From assembly GCA_021442155.1 (NCBI GenBank), contig CM038229.1, positions 98,061,271 through 98,125,270 of the forward strand: a stretch of DNA of 64,000 nucleotides, in the 5' to 3' direction. Positions 1 to 12,702 of the stretch are shown piece by piece. The notes below the pieces were generated by a model. It was not told where the DNA came from and did no database searches. It saw only the letters and a program-made list of their open reading frames with translations. Both the position numbers and the translations under genes were made by a program. This stretch comes from Cymbidium sinense (taxonomy: Eukaryota > Streptophyta > Magnoliopsida > Asparagales > Orchidaceae). How positions within the stretch are numbered: the stretch's first letter is position 1; every line of letters begins with the position of its first letter.

Positions 1-919
1 TAAGAAAGTTCAAAGTGAATCAAAGTTTGTTTAACGTAATTTTGTTTTGAATTTCCTTATGTTTGATTTAGAAATGTGAAAGAATGTTTGCTAGTCTAGC
101 CCATTTCCTCCATATGTGAGTTGATTTAGTTTGTTCTTAGCATCATTAGGTGATTTTTATATTTTGTTTATGTTAAGATGTGAATTAAGTGTGTTAATTA
201 TCCCTTACCTACACCTTAGCATACAAGTAATTATAAGCCAATGGATGTCATAAAATCACACAAAGAAATTTAAATTAGCAATGCACCTAGGAAGAAAGGG
301 CCTAATGCAATTGGCTCATGATTAATGATTAACTAAACTAAGGGGTTTCATTTAAGTACTTTCATAATCCCTCTCACACATGTGAGTTGGATTTTGATTT
401 CCTTAATATACTGTATTGAACACTAAGCATCTACAATGATGGATTAGTTAAGTTCTAGAATATTTTAGAATTTTATCAAATTAATTGGGTAGGTAATTAG
501 TGGATTCATCCTTAATTAAGTTTAGATTAAGGAAGAAAGAGGGGTTTAAGAAATAGCTTAAGAAAATATCCAAAATTATTTCCTAAACCTCTTATTCAGT
601 TAAACAAACCTAATTAACTCAATAAAGGGATTAAACCACGATTACACACACTTAGGCTTAATTACATTGAGAGTAATTAGAATGAATCTACAATTAACCT
701 AATTAAACCATTAATAAATCCCAAGAAAATTAGGGAGGTAAAAGTCATCCCACTAAATACACATGAGAAGTTTGAGATTAATTAATGGAATAATCAGAGA
801 GTAATTAGCTAATTACATTCCTAATAAAATCCAAATACAAAATAATACTATTCAAAATCCATAAAAATCAATTTTTAATATTCTACATTCAATTATTTTT
901 CATAAGCAATTTATTTCAT
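1..919. other. AT-rich stretch without recognisable gene
   Basis: This stretch is strongly AT-rich, with many TAATTA motifs and no open frame of useful length. I see no protein similarity. It may be the upstream part of the K repeat that follows, because the K copy further right is truncated on this side and cannot show where the repeat begins. Confidence 0.5.
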
Positions 920-3900
920 TTTTCTAATTTTCTACACTTAGATATGAATATTTGAAGTTTCCTTAATTATAGATAATTTAATCTCTTAATTAAATAGCTA
1001 ATATCATCAATGATGCGGTGCGCTTTCCACAGGACGATGGGAGTGGCTATTAAAGTAGCACATCATAGGTGTTAGCGTGCTATGTTCTTTCTCTCAATCA
1101 AGGATCAATGGTCGATTAAATCCATGGTTCTAAAGGATTAAACGTAGGATCTACATGTTTTAAACATGGCCATCCATCCAAAATGCACGGATGGATGGCC
1201 CATGATTCTCCGATCTTCCCATGGGAGATGGCATTCTTCCAAGGGAAGATTGAAATTGAGCTCAATTGAAACAAAATTTAACCCACACCATCACCATGCA
1301 AAGGAGATCACATCCAAGCTAGATTTTCATGAAGTAGAAATTCCTTTCACAAAGGATCACACCACATCTAATCTAAGCTCAATTTAATGGCTTACCTCAT
1401 GAGGCTATCACCTGCTCGATTCCTTGAGAAGCTTCTTAGTGGAGCTTTGTTGAAGTTTTGAGGCCTTGAGATTGGGTGGATCTTCCTGAGGCCAACTTCA
1501 CCTTCACTTGAGCTCGGTCTTGGTCAAGAGTGCTCCTCCCTTACCTTAGAAGCTTGGATGAAGGTTGGGGTGAGTTTGATTTGATCTTGAGGAGCTTTCA
1601 AAGTGAATTGGCTTGATATGGAATATTGGCTAAGTTGGATTTTCACTTGAGCTCCCCATTTTTCAAGATAATCGAGAAAAGGAAAATCTCACTCACTCTA
1701 GGAAGCTTGGGAAGAGTTTCAATGGTTTGCTCTGAGTTCCTATTCCTCAATCAATAGGGATGATGAAATTCAAGTGAAATTAGGGGAGTATATCTCCCTT
1801 AGAGAAATTAATGAGCCTCCCTTGCCATTTTGATCCAATTCACTCCTTGAGTGGGTTTATTAGGCGTTTGATGTGTCATTGCATTGGGTTTGGCGGAGGA
1901 GGTAGTGGAAGAGTGACATGTGGTTGAAATGGGTGGAGGAATCATTCCATGTGCCCATGTTCAAGCAAGTGGTTAATTTTAGCCTTAGGCTTGTTGGTGA
2001 CCCAAACCCAATGGGTTACCACACTCACTAGTGTCCACTTGGTCCACTAAGAGGGTGTCAAGTGGTTATGAAGAGGATTTGACCAAATTCAAAGTGAATT
2101 TGTCCAAAATTTACCCTATGGCCTAGGGTAAAATGGTCATTTGGCTTGGGTTTTAGTTTGAATATGTTTGATATGATTGAAAAATAGGTTAGCCAAGTTT
2201 CATTGAATTTGGAGTTGGTTTGATCGATTTGGCTCATGTTGACCCATTTAGATCAAAATGGGTCAAATGGGTCAAACCAAGGGTTGGTCATGTTCACATG
2301 ACCATTTGAAATGTTTTGGAAACTTTGGTTTGGTTTAATTTGGTTTAGATTTTATTTTGGTTCATTTGATTTTATTTAGGTCAAATGGGTCAAGTTGACC
2401 TTATCTCATTTGACTATTTGGGTTAGTCATGGGTTGGTTTAGGTTTCATTGGTCATTTGAAATAGATTGATATCTTTATTTCCAATCAATTTTGGTTTAA
2501 TTTTATTTTGTTCAATATGACCTTTAGGTCAAGTTGGGTTCAAGGTCAATTGGGCTGGGTGTCTAGTTGGAAAATTGAGACTTTGGTCAAGTTCAACAAT
2601 CATTTTAGAATGAATCACCCATTAGTTTCAATCAATTTGGCTTAGATCAAGTTTTGACATATTTTGACTTTTAGGTCAAGTTGGGTCAACTTGGGTCAAG
2701 TGATCAATTGGGCTAGGTTTGACTCAAATGATGATTTGGTCAAGTTCAAACATTGATCATGAATGAACTTAAATCAATGGTTTCAATCAATTTGGCCTAT
2801 GGTGGATTTTGGTTAGTTTAGGTTTCATTTTGGTCAAATGTTGAACCCTTAAGGTTGACTTAGTTTGACCCAATTTGTGATTGATCATCTTATGATGATT
2901 GTTGCTCAATATGAGGCTTAGTTGGGCTTAGTTCAATCCAATTTGGGTAGGATTAGAATGGCTTATAAGTACTTTAGGTCACTTTGGGTCAAGTGAGCCT
3001 AAGTGTCAAAATGGCTTGGTCAAAGCTTGATTTGAGTTTTATTGAACTCACATATGAACTTATGATTGAAATAGAAATTCATTTGTAAGGATTTGAAGTC
3101 AAATGGGTTTTGATTAATTTGACAATTTTAAGTTCAAAGGAGAATATGAGTTTAATTTGGGTTTGATTTTTGAATTTAGTTTTGGTTTGGTGATTGGCTT
3201 TTATTTATATTTGGATTCATGATTGTAGGATTGATTGAATCATGAAGAAAAATCAAGAGTTTGGCTTGATTTGAATTGGATTTGGCTAAGTTCAAGAGCT
3301 TGACTTGAAAGGCTTAGGTCAATTTTGGTTGAATTTGAGTTTAATTTTTAATTTGGTTTGATTGATTTGAATTTATATTTCATTTATATATGTGAATATA
3401 AATAAATATTAGGTTATGAAAATTTCATGAGTTTGAATTAATTTTAGCTTGATTTAAACTAAGTCCATAAAGGGGAATCAAAGGACTTAAGAAAGATTTT
3501 GGAATTTGGATTTGATTTTTGGTTTAGTTTGATTGATTTGAATTTATATTTCATTTATATATGAATATAAATGAGAATATGAATGATTGTGAGAAAATTT
3601 CATGAGTTTGAATTGAGTTTGGCTAAGTCCATAAGAGGAAATCAAAGTGACTTAGAAAAGATTTTTGGAATTTGATTTGGATTTCAATCATGGGTTTCAA
3701 TCATTTGGAATTGATTCATGATTTGAGAAAATCCATTGAATTGATTCAAGGTTTGATTGAGAGTTGAATTTGATATGATTTTGGAGTTTGACTTGAAAGA
3801 AGGAAGTGAGGATTTCGTTCAAGCTATAGGGTAGGTAAACTTTCCTAACACCCTAAGGAATAACCTATTCCTATGGCTAACTCTTCCAAGTCTTTAGGTT

Positions 3901-4014
3901 AAGTTGAGTGTCCCAATCAATAGATGTGCCTTAACACTAAGGAACTCTTAAAGTCTAAGAGAAGTCATATATCAAGATAGAGGGGTTGAGCTCATCTTAA
4001 AATGAGGTCAACAA
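920..4014 (+). repeat. K repeat copy 1, probable long LTR
   Basis: The segment aligns by eye with 4060-6738 in the same orientation. Shared stretches include a GGATGGATGG(C/T)CCATGAT block (about 1190 and 4325), the block around GAAATT(C/T)CTTTCACAAA (about 1340 and 4480), and a long run rich in GGTCAA/GGGTCAA words (about 2220-3000 and 5350-6180). Its tail (about 3800-4014) is homologous, reverse-complemented, to the end of the long LTR at 52688-52950, and both finish in GAGGTCAACA. That termination suggests an LTR of a Gypsy element, but I see no PBS or coding sequence next to it. The plus strand is assigned relative to element B. It has no gene content. Confidence 0.55.
3361..3680 (+). repeat. 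Internal tandem duplication of about 170 bp
   Basis: Two adjacent units share GAATTTATATTTCATTTATA, then a CATGAGTTTGAATT block, then CTAAGTCCATAA followed by AATCAAAG. The first unit starts near 3370 and the second near 3540. K copy 2 has only one such unit (about 6528-6670), so the duplication happened after the two copies split or was lost in one of them. Confidence 0.65.
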
Positions 4015-4059
4015 TAATTTTCCTAGATTCTACTGAAATATCTTTAAAATGAGCCTAAG
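4015..4059. other. Short spacer between the two K repeats
   Basis: This AT-rich stretch follows the GAGGTCAACA terminus of K copy 1. It is too short to hold an internal retroelement region, so the two K copies are not simply the LTR pair of one complete element. Confidence 0.4.
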
Positions 4060-6738
4060 TTTGTATTTTTTTTTTTGGATTTTTCTAGAATTAGTTATGA
4101 ATTTAGGAAGTTTCAGATTAAAAATAAATTATTTAGCTAACTAAAGCCTTAATCCGTAGCCACATGGAGGCTAACATGGCTTTTCACATGCGATGGGATT
4201 CTAAATTATCACATCCAAGTCGACTTAGATGGCGGTGCACTGCGTAACTCGTGGACATCATCTAAGATTACGAATTAAATCAATTTTGAGGGCGAGCTCA
4301 GCATGATTCGATCCATTCATGCGGGATGGATGGTCCATGATCTATCTCCTCTAAGCATCAAATAATGGCTACCATCGATCATCACTTGATCCGAGCTCAC
4401 GAGCTTGGATGGAGATTAAAATGATCACACACCTTTGGGAAGCACAATAATCAAATCTAACGGTGGAAAATTCATGACATTGAAATTTCTTTCACAAAAG
4501 ACCAAACTATTTTCATTCAAGGATGTTTCAATGGCATACCTCTAAGCTTATGATCAATTCCACGATTCGTGAAGCTTGTTTGGTAGAAACCTCTTGAGTT
4601 GCGTGCTTTGATTTGGTGTAGCTTGCTTGAAAGACCAAAGCAATAGATGTAGGTGGTGATTGAACTCTACCCTGACCATCGAAGCTTGGGAAAGGATTGG
4701 TTCTCACTCGTTTGGATCCAAGGAAGGTGTGTGCAAAGTTAATTGCACTTTGGTGAATATTTGAGCAAATAGGAGTCAAGGTGGCTCCCATTTTGGTTTT
4801 AACCAAAAAAATGGGATTTTAGGAGCTTAGAAGGCTTGGAAATCACTGGAACTCTCTCTTTGGTTGTTAGGGTTGAATCGTTTGTGTGTCTCTTAGTTTT
4901 AGTGAGAATGAGGGGTATACCCCATCATTCATTGGATCAAATGGTCATGGCTAATTTGGATTCTTCTTGATCAATTGGCCAAATCATGTGGTGGAGGTCC
5001 TTGGGTGCATGATGTGGCTCGATTTGGTTGGGTGAGGTGTGGAGGTGGTTGCAGATGGAAGTGCTTATCCTTGGTGTTTTGAAAAGCTCAAATGGGGATA
5101 GGGAGGTGATTTCACCTTTGGCTCATAATTGACCCATCCACCTTTGGGTCAAGTCACATGGTCCTGTGCTAAGTGGACTATGGTTGGGTGCCAAGTGGCA
5201 GGGAGAAAATGACGATGTGTTTTATCTCATGGGATGCCCTAAACCCAATGGTAAAACTATCATTTTGCTATGGATTTGATTTGGGCAAATTTGGGATGGG
5301 TCAAAGTGTGTTAGCCCAAATTTTAAGCGTTGGAGTTTATTTGATTTGATTTGGCTTGATTTGACCTATTTAGGTCAAATTGGGTTAGGGAGTCAAGTTG
5401 ACTAATTTGGTCAAAGGTCAAACCAAGGGTTGGTCAAGTTCACATGACCAATTGGAGTGTATTGGTGTCATTGGTTTAATTCAATTTACTTTGGATTTGA
5501 TTATGCTCGTTGGGTTCATATAAGTCAAATGGGTCAAGTTGATCAATTTGAATAATTTGACTAAATTGGGTTATGTTAGGTGTTGAGACAAGTTCAATTG
5601 GCTAATTAAAATGATTGTAGGCTTTGGTTTGGTTTAATTTGAAATTAATTTGGATTTGGGCTAATTTGGCCCTTTAGGCCAATTTGGGCTAAGTTAGGTC
5701 AAGTTGAGTAATTGGTCAAATTGGGCTCAATCATGATTTTGGTCAAGTTCAATAAGTGATTTGGAATGAATTTGAGCTATTGGTTACAATCAATTTGGGT
5801 TGGGTTGTGATTTGACCTATTTTGGCTTTTAGGCCAATTTGGGTCAACTTAGGTCAAATGACCAATTAGGCTTGGTTTGGCTCAATTGGTGGTTTGGTCA
5901 TGTTCAATCATTGATTATGAATGGGTTTGAATCAATGGTTTTAATCAATTTGACCTATGGTGGATTTTGGCTAGTTTGGGTTTCATTTGGGCTAAGTGTT
6001 AACTTGGTCAACTAGGTTGACTTGGTTTGACCTAATTCAAGACAATTGATTAACCTAGATAATTGTTGATCATGTTGTGAGATTTGGATGGGATTAGTTC
6101 AATCCAATTTAGGTTGAATTAGAACTTGGCTCAAAAGGACTTTTAGGTCACTTTAGGTCAAGTGGACCTAAATGGGTTAATTGACTTGATCCTGGCTTGA
6201 TTCAAGTTTAGTTATATTGATAAATGAGTTTGAGATGGAAATAAAATCTAATTGCAAGCGATTTGGATCCATATGAATTTTGATTCATATGATAATTTCA
6301 AGTCAAAAGGGTTAACTTAGGTTTAATTTGGGTTAGCTTGGATTTGGTTTGATAACTATAGTTTGTGTTTATATTTGGGACAATGATTGAAGGAATGATT
6401 GATACATGAAGAAATCCATGGGTTTTGATTTGGTTTGGATAGGATTTGACCAAGTTCAAGGACTTGGCTTAAAAGTATAAATTAGATTTTGGTTTGATTT
6501 TGGATTTAGTTTATTTATTTGAATTTATACTACTCCATTTATATTGGAAATATAAATGAAGATATAAATGATTCATGAGAAAAATCACTTAGGTTTGGAG
6601 TGATTTGAATTTGGTTAAGGCTAAGTCCATAAGATGAAATCAAAGGGTTTAGGAAATATTTTAGAATTTGAATCCAATCATGGGTTTCAATCATTTGATT
6701 TGGAATTGATTTATGATTTAGATTTGGAATTTGAATTT
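4060..6738 (+). repeat. K repeat copy 2, truncated at both ends
   Basis: This is a diverged direct copy of 920-3740. It has the same order of blocks: the GGATGGATGG block, the AAATTTCTTTCACAAA block, GGTCAA-rich sequence, then the AAATTGATTT and TAAGTCCATAA block. It lacks the about 270-bp tail seen at 3740-4014 and stops where a long-LTR fragment of element A begins (TTGTTGACACATTGATAGC, 6737 onward). The loss of the tail suggests truncation by, or recombination with, element A. The short frames inside it (for example 4528-4806 and 6539-6754 on the minus strand) show no family similarity. Confidence 0.55.
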
Positions 6739-7268
6739 GAATTTGTTGACACATTGATAGCTTGGCTTTCGATTGATCATTAGATTTTGAATATTTATAT
6801 TTTGATCAATTTCGATGTTTTGAATCACGACGGTGATCATTCTGCGTCAGGTCTTTTGACCATTTTAGTGACGTCCACTATATTTACCTCGATTTGTTCG
6901 TCATTTCAAATCATTTGACATTTGCAGACTCATCAATTAAGCGTGGGCAGTCTCATTTGATGATTTTGATGTTTCAAAGCTAACGGCATGATCATTTCAT
7001 AAACCGAGGTCGTTCGGACATCGCACTTCCCGACTCGATATGCACGACACATTAATAGCTCGATACGCTTTATCGGTCACTCTTTAGCTTATGTAATAAT
7101 TATATTTTGATCAATTTTGATGTTCAATACAATGGAGAAGTTTGTTCATCGATCGTAGGTCATTTCAATCATTTTGGTGACGTCAATATATTTTGAGCTC
7201 GATTGCACTATCACCTCCGTCAATTTGACTTGTGGACGACGACTTATGACACATATGTAGAGGTCAAT
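6739..7268 (-). repeat. 3' LTR fragment of element A with about 300-bp tandem units
   Basis: Two tandem units begin at GACACATT(G/A)ATAGCT (about 6741 and 7046). Each continues with an ATATTTTGATCAATTT(C/T)GATG-like block and a TTTTG(A/G)TGACGTC-like block. The same units are at 14640-15246 in the same orientation and at about 46730-47290 in the opposite one. The end near 7268 matches the TGTTGACCTC LTR start seen in the other copies, in a mutated form. The remainder of this LTR is lost at the junction with K copy 2. Confidence 0.65.
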
Positions 7269-8999
7269 TAATACCCCAACAAATGTGATTTGTGCATGGA
7301 GCTAGTCACATTTGTTGTTAACCCTTTAGGGCGGCTATAGAACTTGGCTCATTTCAACTTTGATTACATAGCTTCTAAGCTTTGATAGGATTTATCATTA
7401 GTATGCGCCTTATTCAAGACATGCTAAGTGATGGGATTGACGATTTGTTGAAATCAATTTATCGGATAAATAAGAGTTCTTACAACATATACTTTCTACT
7501 TCAATGGCCTTGTTGAAGTTCTCTTTCTTCTATGTTGTTGTAGATTTGAGTTTCCTCCAACCCTAACTTAGTGCTTGATTGAGTTTGTTGGAGGAATTGG
7601 TTTATTTATTTTGATGAAGGACTCCGGAGAATCGATTTATCCAAGCTTTGTCGGATTTGAAATTCCTTGTCTTAGCTTTAAGCTTGACGGACCTAATGAC
7701 TAACGATTTGTCCATATTGACTTATCGAGTGTATGTGCCATGAATCATGTGCTTGCTACTTTGATGAATTCATTGAAGGGTGCATCTGAATGACCCAACC
7801 GCTTATATAGGGTGTTAAATTCATCTAGCAATGTGTGCTTTCATGAATAACTTTGAAATTATTTTAGTTGACCGATTTTGTATGAACTATGGAATTGCTT
7901 CCTCGATCTTGTGCTTTTCGCTTTGTGGACTTGACAAGGAGATTGGCTTTGACGTGCTTTGAGCTTGATCAGATCATTTGAGAATAGATTGAGATATCGC
8001 CTCCGGGTAATATATAGATTGATTTGAGGTAGCCACAATTGAGAGTTTCTTCAAATTGTCTTGATCTATCAATGAAGTAGAAAGATCTCTTGGATCCGGT
8101 TGCTTGTAATCACTAAGTGGATCTAGTTTGAGATTGAACAACTACCATCATTGGGCCGACAAGCAAGGGCTCTTTCATTCGACCTTTTCTTATGGCTTTT
8201 TTGAGTGAGGAGAGTGTAAACACACATTTGGGTTTGTTGAGTTCAACCTTTAGAACCTACTCGAGTCTTGACTTAAGTTGTGATGGGTTGGTAGTTTTAT
8301 CATCATCGATGAGCGGGGGCTCTTTCACCTGCCTTTTCATAGCTCGTTGAGTGAGGAGCGTCAATAACTCAACCATTTGTGGGCTTGTTGAGTTCCTCCT
8401 TTAGAACCCATTCGTGTCCTAGACTTTTAGGATGTAGAGGTTAATGTTTTTCCAACTTAATTGATTGAAGCCTCCAAAATTAGAGTTCTTGACTTGATCT
8501 CCAAAATTTGGCAAATTTGGAAGATAAATTTCTTGACATTTAATGTTGTCTTTTATGCATAGAAATATATTCTTTTGTTCCTACAAGACTCTGACTAACA
8601 ATTATGAATATATTCGAATTTTGGTGTAAAGGTCTATGTCGAATAAGAATATATTCGAGGATCTCTCCTTATAGCATGACATCAACTCAAATAAACTTAA
8701 CATAAACTAAAAAAATGTCCCATGTCTTATAGGAAAAATTCTAAAGCACTTTTAGAAGAATTTTCAAGATGAAAATACACAAATACATCAATATTTGAAT
8801 TGATATGCTCTAAAGGGAGTTTTAACATACAACATTGATTTTATCTATGTATAGAAATCTAAAATGCCCCTATGTAATAGGGATATTTCAAAAAAATTTT
8901 CATCTAGAGTATGTTTATTTAGGGATCTCGGCATGAAAGCGATGTTGACCTAAATAGATATACTAAAAAAATACCCCTTGTCTTACAAGGGGATATCTA
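7269..8999 (-). other. 3' UTR of element A, conserved with element B
   Basis: This stretch lies between the integrase end and the 3' LTR and is collinear with 56204-58050 in the same orientation. It contains a duplicated block of about 150 bp (about 8136-8280 and 8281-8430; GAGTGAGGAG and TTTAGAACC(T/C) in both halves). The same duplication exists in element B (57040-57310), so it is older than the split of the two copies. Further right are repeated blocks with AAATAGATATACTAAAAAAA and CTATGTATA. No coding potential is seen. Unlike E1, E2 and M2, there are no 75-80 bp arrays. Confidence 0.6.
7278..7316. other. Perfect 11-bp inverted repeat beside the 3' LTR of element A
   Basis: AACAAATGTGA (7278-7288) pairs with TCACATTTGTT (7306-7316) across a 17-base loop. 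It lies directly internal to the LTR start, next to the C-rich run (7274-7277) that would read as a short purine run on the element strand. Element B has a degraded version in the same place (about 56212-56247). Confidence 0.6.
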
Positions 9000-9480
9000 T
9001 TGTACCTCGAGAATGTGGTCATCATGCATAGTACTTTTTTAAGTATCGACCATTAATTGGCGACATTGGTCTTTCACCTTTCAAGTCAATGAGTTGGTAT
9101 GCCTCTTCTTGACATACTTTTCAATGATAAAAGGACCCTCCCAATTAGGCTCAAATTTATCACCAATTCTTGATTAGGAATAATTGGTCTTCTCCAAGAC
9201 CAGTTCTCCTTCTTGAAAAGTTCAATGGCACCATATGATTTAGAATGCTTTGGACATCCTTGCTCGGTAGACTTCTAAATTTTGTTGAGCTTGAGTCGAC
9301 CTCGTCAAGCACATCAAGCTCTTCCCATCCAGACATACATTTTCATCTTAGTAAGATCATGTTGGATGGCTATTGGAGCAAAGGTAGTTCAACTTCAACT
9401 AGAAATACTATTTGACTCAAATACTAGTGCATAAGAAGTGGATTTTATGAGTATAGTCCAGATGTCATGTTGTTGTCTTT
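9000..9480 (-). pseudogene. Integrase C-terminal relic (Ty3/Gypsy, Tat type), element A
   Basis: On the minus strand this reads as the end of a Gypsy integrase. A segment like TSYALVFE (about 9440) corresponds to the usual TPYSLVYG. It is followed by a degraded linker and then by GPFIIEK (about 9117-9140), the GPY/F module of plant Gypsy integrases. Stops and frameshifts interrupt it, so it encodes nothing intact. The matching region in element B is 58050-58450, with collinear flanks. The upstream integrase core, with the zinc-binding and catalytic parts, is absent here. Confidence 0.65.
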
Positions 9481-10989
9481 CTATAAGACAATTTCACTTC
9501 AGATTTTGGCCTCCAAATTTTCTCACCTATTTATCGGGACCTTCGATGATTCTTAGACGTGGTCTAATGTCCTCGATGCTCACCGTCTGGGACTTGAATT
9601 GATTGACATCTTACCGTGGTTGTAAGAGGAGGTCTCCTTGGAGGAGCAACTCTAGCCTCCCTAATGACAGACTTTAATATTTTCTTTTCATCGTCATTTT
9701 ACTTAGCAACTTTGAGGACCCAATGCACTCTTGCATATAGTTTCAAGTTTCCTCCTTGGATAACCTAGAACTTGATGTTATCAAGTCGTAATGATTATTT
9801 TATTTGACCGGTAGAGCGTTACCTTTACTCAACTTAGGTTGTCAAACTTGTTATGAGTTGGAACAGTCACTTCGTTCCATAGCAAGTTGTACAATTTTTT
9901 GCTTGAACAATGGTTGTTGAGCATGTAGTTCGACATTTCTCTTTCCCCATATCTCTAGGTTAGCTTGCTTTCATTTGAAGAAGCTTTGTGTTGCTACTTC
10001 TTCGAGGCTTGCCTCCATATTTATTTTCTTTCTTCTGGGACCTTTTAGCAGATTCCCAAACAGCTTCGGTGTCACACCCGATGCTCATTGTAGGTATTTC
10101 TTAGAACGACCTTAAGCTCTTACTACCATTGATTGTAGCTTTTGTAGTGGAGCATTATTTACTTCTTTGATAATTGATATTTGATACATGTTCTTCATAA
10201 GACATTTTTTGCTCAGTAGATAGAGCTTCATATTGTTTCTTCATAAAGGTTGAAGGCACTCTTGTTGAGCCCAAAACACTACTTAACATCACCAGAGCTA
10301 TTCCTTTTCACCCATCTCAAAATTTTCAAATTTATTGTGGGAAGAAATACTCTCTAGTTGTAAGGCGGTTGTATGACTTGTGATTCAAATAGCAACTAAG
10401 CTCATAGTTTAGTGTTTCTTCTCCTTTGCCTTCTACTCAATTTTCCTCTAGAAAAGAGGCATCAATATTATACCCTCTTAGTGCGTTCAATTGGCGGGGT
10501 TGTAGCATTCACGGTATGATTGAAACTTTCTCTAGTGAAGGTTCTCTTTATGAGGTGCCTCAAAATGAATCAATCTGTTAAGTACAAAGGCTCTCCTTTG
10601 AAAACCTCAATAACGGTATTGGCCATTCCAATTATCCTCCTCCATTGCACAGTTAGTTTGTACAACATGTAGATGCTTTAGGTGGAGGATTATTTGCGGT
10701 GATGATTAGGAAGTCTACACTATCAAATTGAATGGTAGATCTAACATCCCCGGTATTGATTATAGCATTAGCGGATGGATATTGGCTCTGAACTTGCATG
10801 ATAAAGCGGTGTTACGAAGATCCATCGATATACAAAACAAACATATTAGTCATAAGAATATGATTATTTTAAATTTACTTTCATTGATGATTGATTTTAA
10901 ATATCAATTTTTTCATGCTTTACTATTATTATAGCTAAAATTTGACTAGAAGATGGAAAGAGAATCTGTCCCTAGCGTGCAAATCTGGC
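9481..10989 (-). other. Leader or gag-like stretch of element A, not recognised
   Basis: Between the integrase relic and the 5' LTR lies about 1.5 kb without a good protein match. A lysine- and glutamate-rich segment on the minus strand (about 10020-10250, with EALSTEQKMSYEEHV) could be a gag or coiled-coil relic, by position next to the 5' LTR. This is inferred from location only. The small plus-strand frame at 10728-10934 shows no family features. Confidence 0.35.
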
Positions 10990-12694
10990 TCAAAATTCGC
11001 CATCGATCTCTCGACAAATATTGAATTGAAGAGTTTGATTTGAAATGTGTGTAATTTTTAAAAGGAAGATGAAATAGTAGATAAGACACTACCCGATTTG
11101 CCCTCATTTTGTGGGGACTTTAGATGGTTCCGGGTTTCTAGGCGTAAGCCCCATGTTAATTACCCCTCTCAATGTAGAGAGAACTTTGATTAAAGCTAAT
11201 CATTAGGTCACTTAATGCATAATGCATAGTAGCGATATGGAGTTTGAATTTAGATTATAAAATTCATCATTTCACTTAAACCGGATGGTTGGAGGAATGA
11301 TGGCGTGCGATCTAGATCCCATGGCTCCGTCATCCCGAAGTCGTGTCCCTAATCTACTTAGTCGAGGAGGTAGTTGTCCCAACCTAATAAAAGGATCCTC
11401 ATCAAGACACATGTTACATCGTCAAGAAATCTTGTAGACTTGGGGTGGTGTTTGTCTAAGGAGATAGACTTAAGTCTACTTTAGGCGATAGAGGGTTGTT
11501 TGCCCTATCAAGTATACTCATGATTCACAACTCAAAGGGAAAAACCATTGGGGAGAATATGGGCTACGGTCGTAATGTAATATAATGGAACTGGCGGCCA
11601 AACCACACGAGGACTGGTCATAAGCGCATCATCGTGGAGCTCTTGGCCAACCACCTGATCAGAGGACATAGGCGGATCCTTACTAGTGTGAGATTGATTG
11701 AGAGTAAATATAGCGAGAACACTTGAATTGACATTGGCTCCTGTGAGCTAGAGTTTTCTTAATTTGTTACCCCCAACAAACAATTATGAAAGGAGGATAG
11801 ATTGAGTTTTGATTTAAGCTTTTAATGATAAAATTTCATTGAAGCGGTTTTAGATTGCTACTTAATTTGATTTAAAAAATTGATTAATTTGAATATGTTT
11901 AAGAACTTTAGATCTTGTCAACTTTGTTTAGCGCTAATAGAGGATTAGATCTTGTCCCTTGACAAAATTAATTTCTCAGATATTTCACGAGTTGAAATTT
12001 TTTTAATAGATTTTTAGGTTTTGTTAGCTTGGGACGATCTAAGACTAAATCAAAAGCCACCCATAGCGACATCTTGAACACTTTCGAATTTAAGAATTGG
12101 CGTAGTGTGGGACCCATATCTGGTGTATCTAAGAATGCCTTAGTGCGCCTTATGTTGACTTTATGCGATGTGTTGTCCTGAAGATATTTTGAATTGCTTT
12201 GATGTTTTATTAGATTTTTCAAATTAATATTTAATTGATTCTAATTTAGCTCGTGCCTTTTCTTTAACATTAAAATTTACACTTGAAATCGCAGAACATG
12301 AGATATTTATACAGATAATTTCATCTAATTAATGAAATCATTGATTTTGAAAATCATAATTAGAATAAAATTATTTAATTTTTGATTGAAGGAAACCATA
12401 TGATTTTTGTAGATTTTATTTTGTATCGTCCTTGTACAAAGAGTTGGATCCTGTATGAGCCTTATTTTGAAGATATAGATTCAAAAGACAGCTTTAATTT
12501 ATTATTTTAAAAGAACATTTACCTGAGTAACTTTCATTTTCCCCTCCTTTTTAAACTTTATCTACATTTTTTTTCCCCACTTTATTGAACTTTCCAACAT
12601 TCATTTTCTCCCTCTTTATTCAAACTTTCATACATTCATTTTGTATCCCTCTTTTTCTTTTGAAAGTGGACCCTTCACTATCCTTTATAATTTC

Positions 12695-12702
12695 TATAAA
12701 TA
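12695..12702 (+). promoter_or_regulatory. TATA-like box in the L LTR, antisense to the pol of element A
   Basis: TATAAATA is followed by AGGCCAAGAGGGAGT. The opposite-oriented L copy has the same motif on its complementary strand (48798-48805) with nearly the same downstream bases. Relative to the integrase of element A it points antisense. It could mean the LTR carries an antisense promoter, or that my LTR orientation is wrong. Confidence 0.35.
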
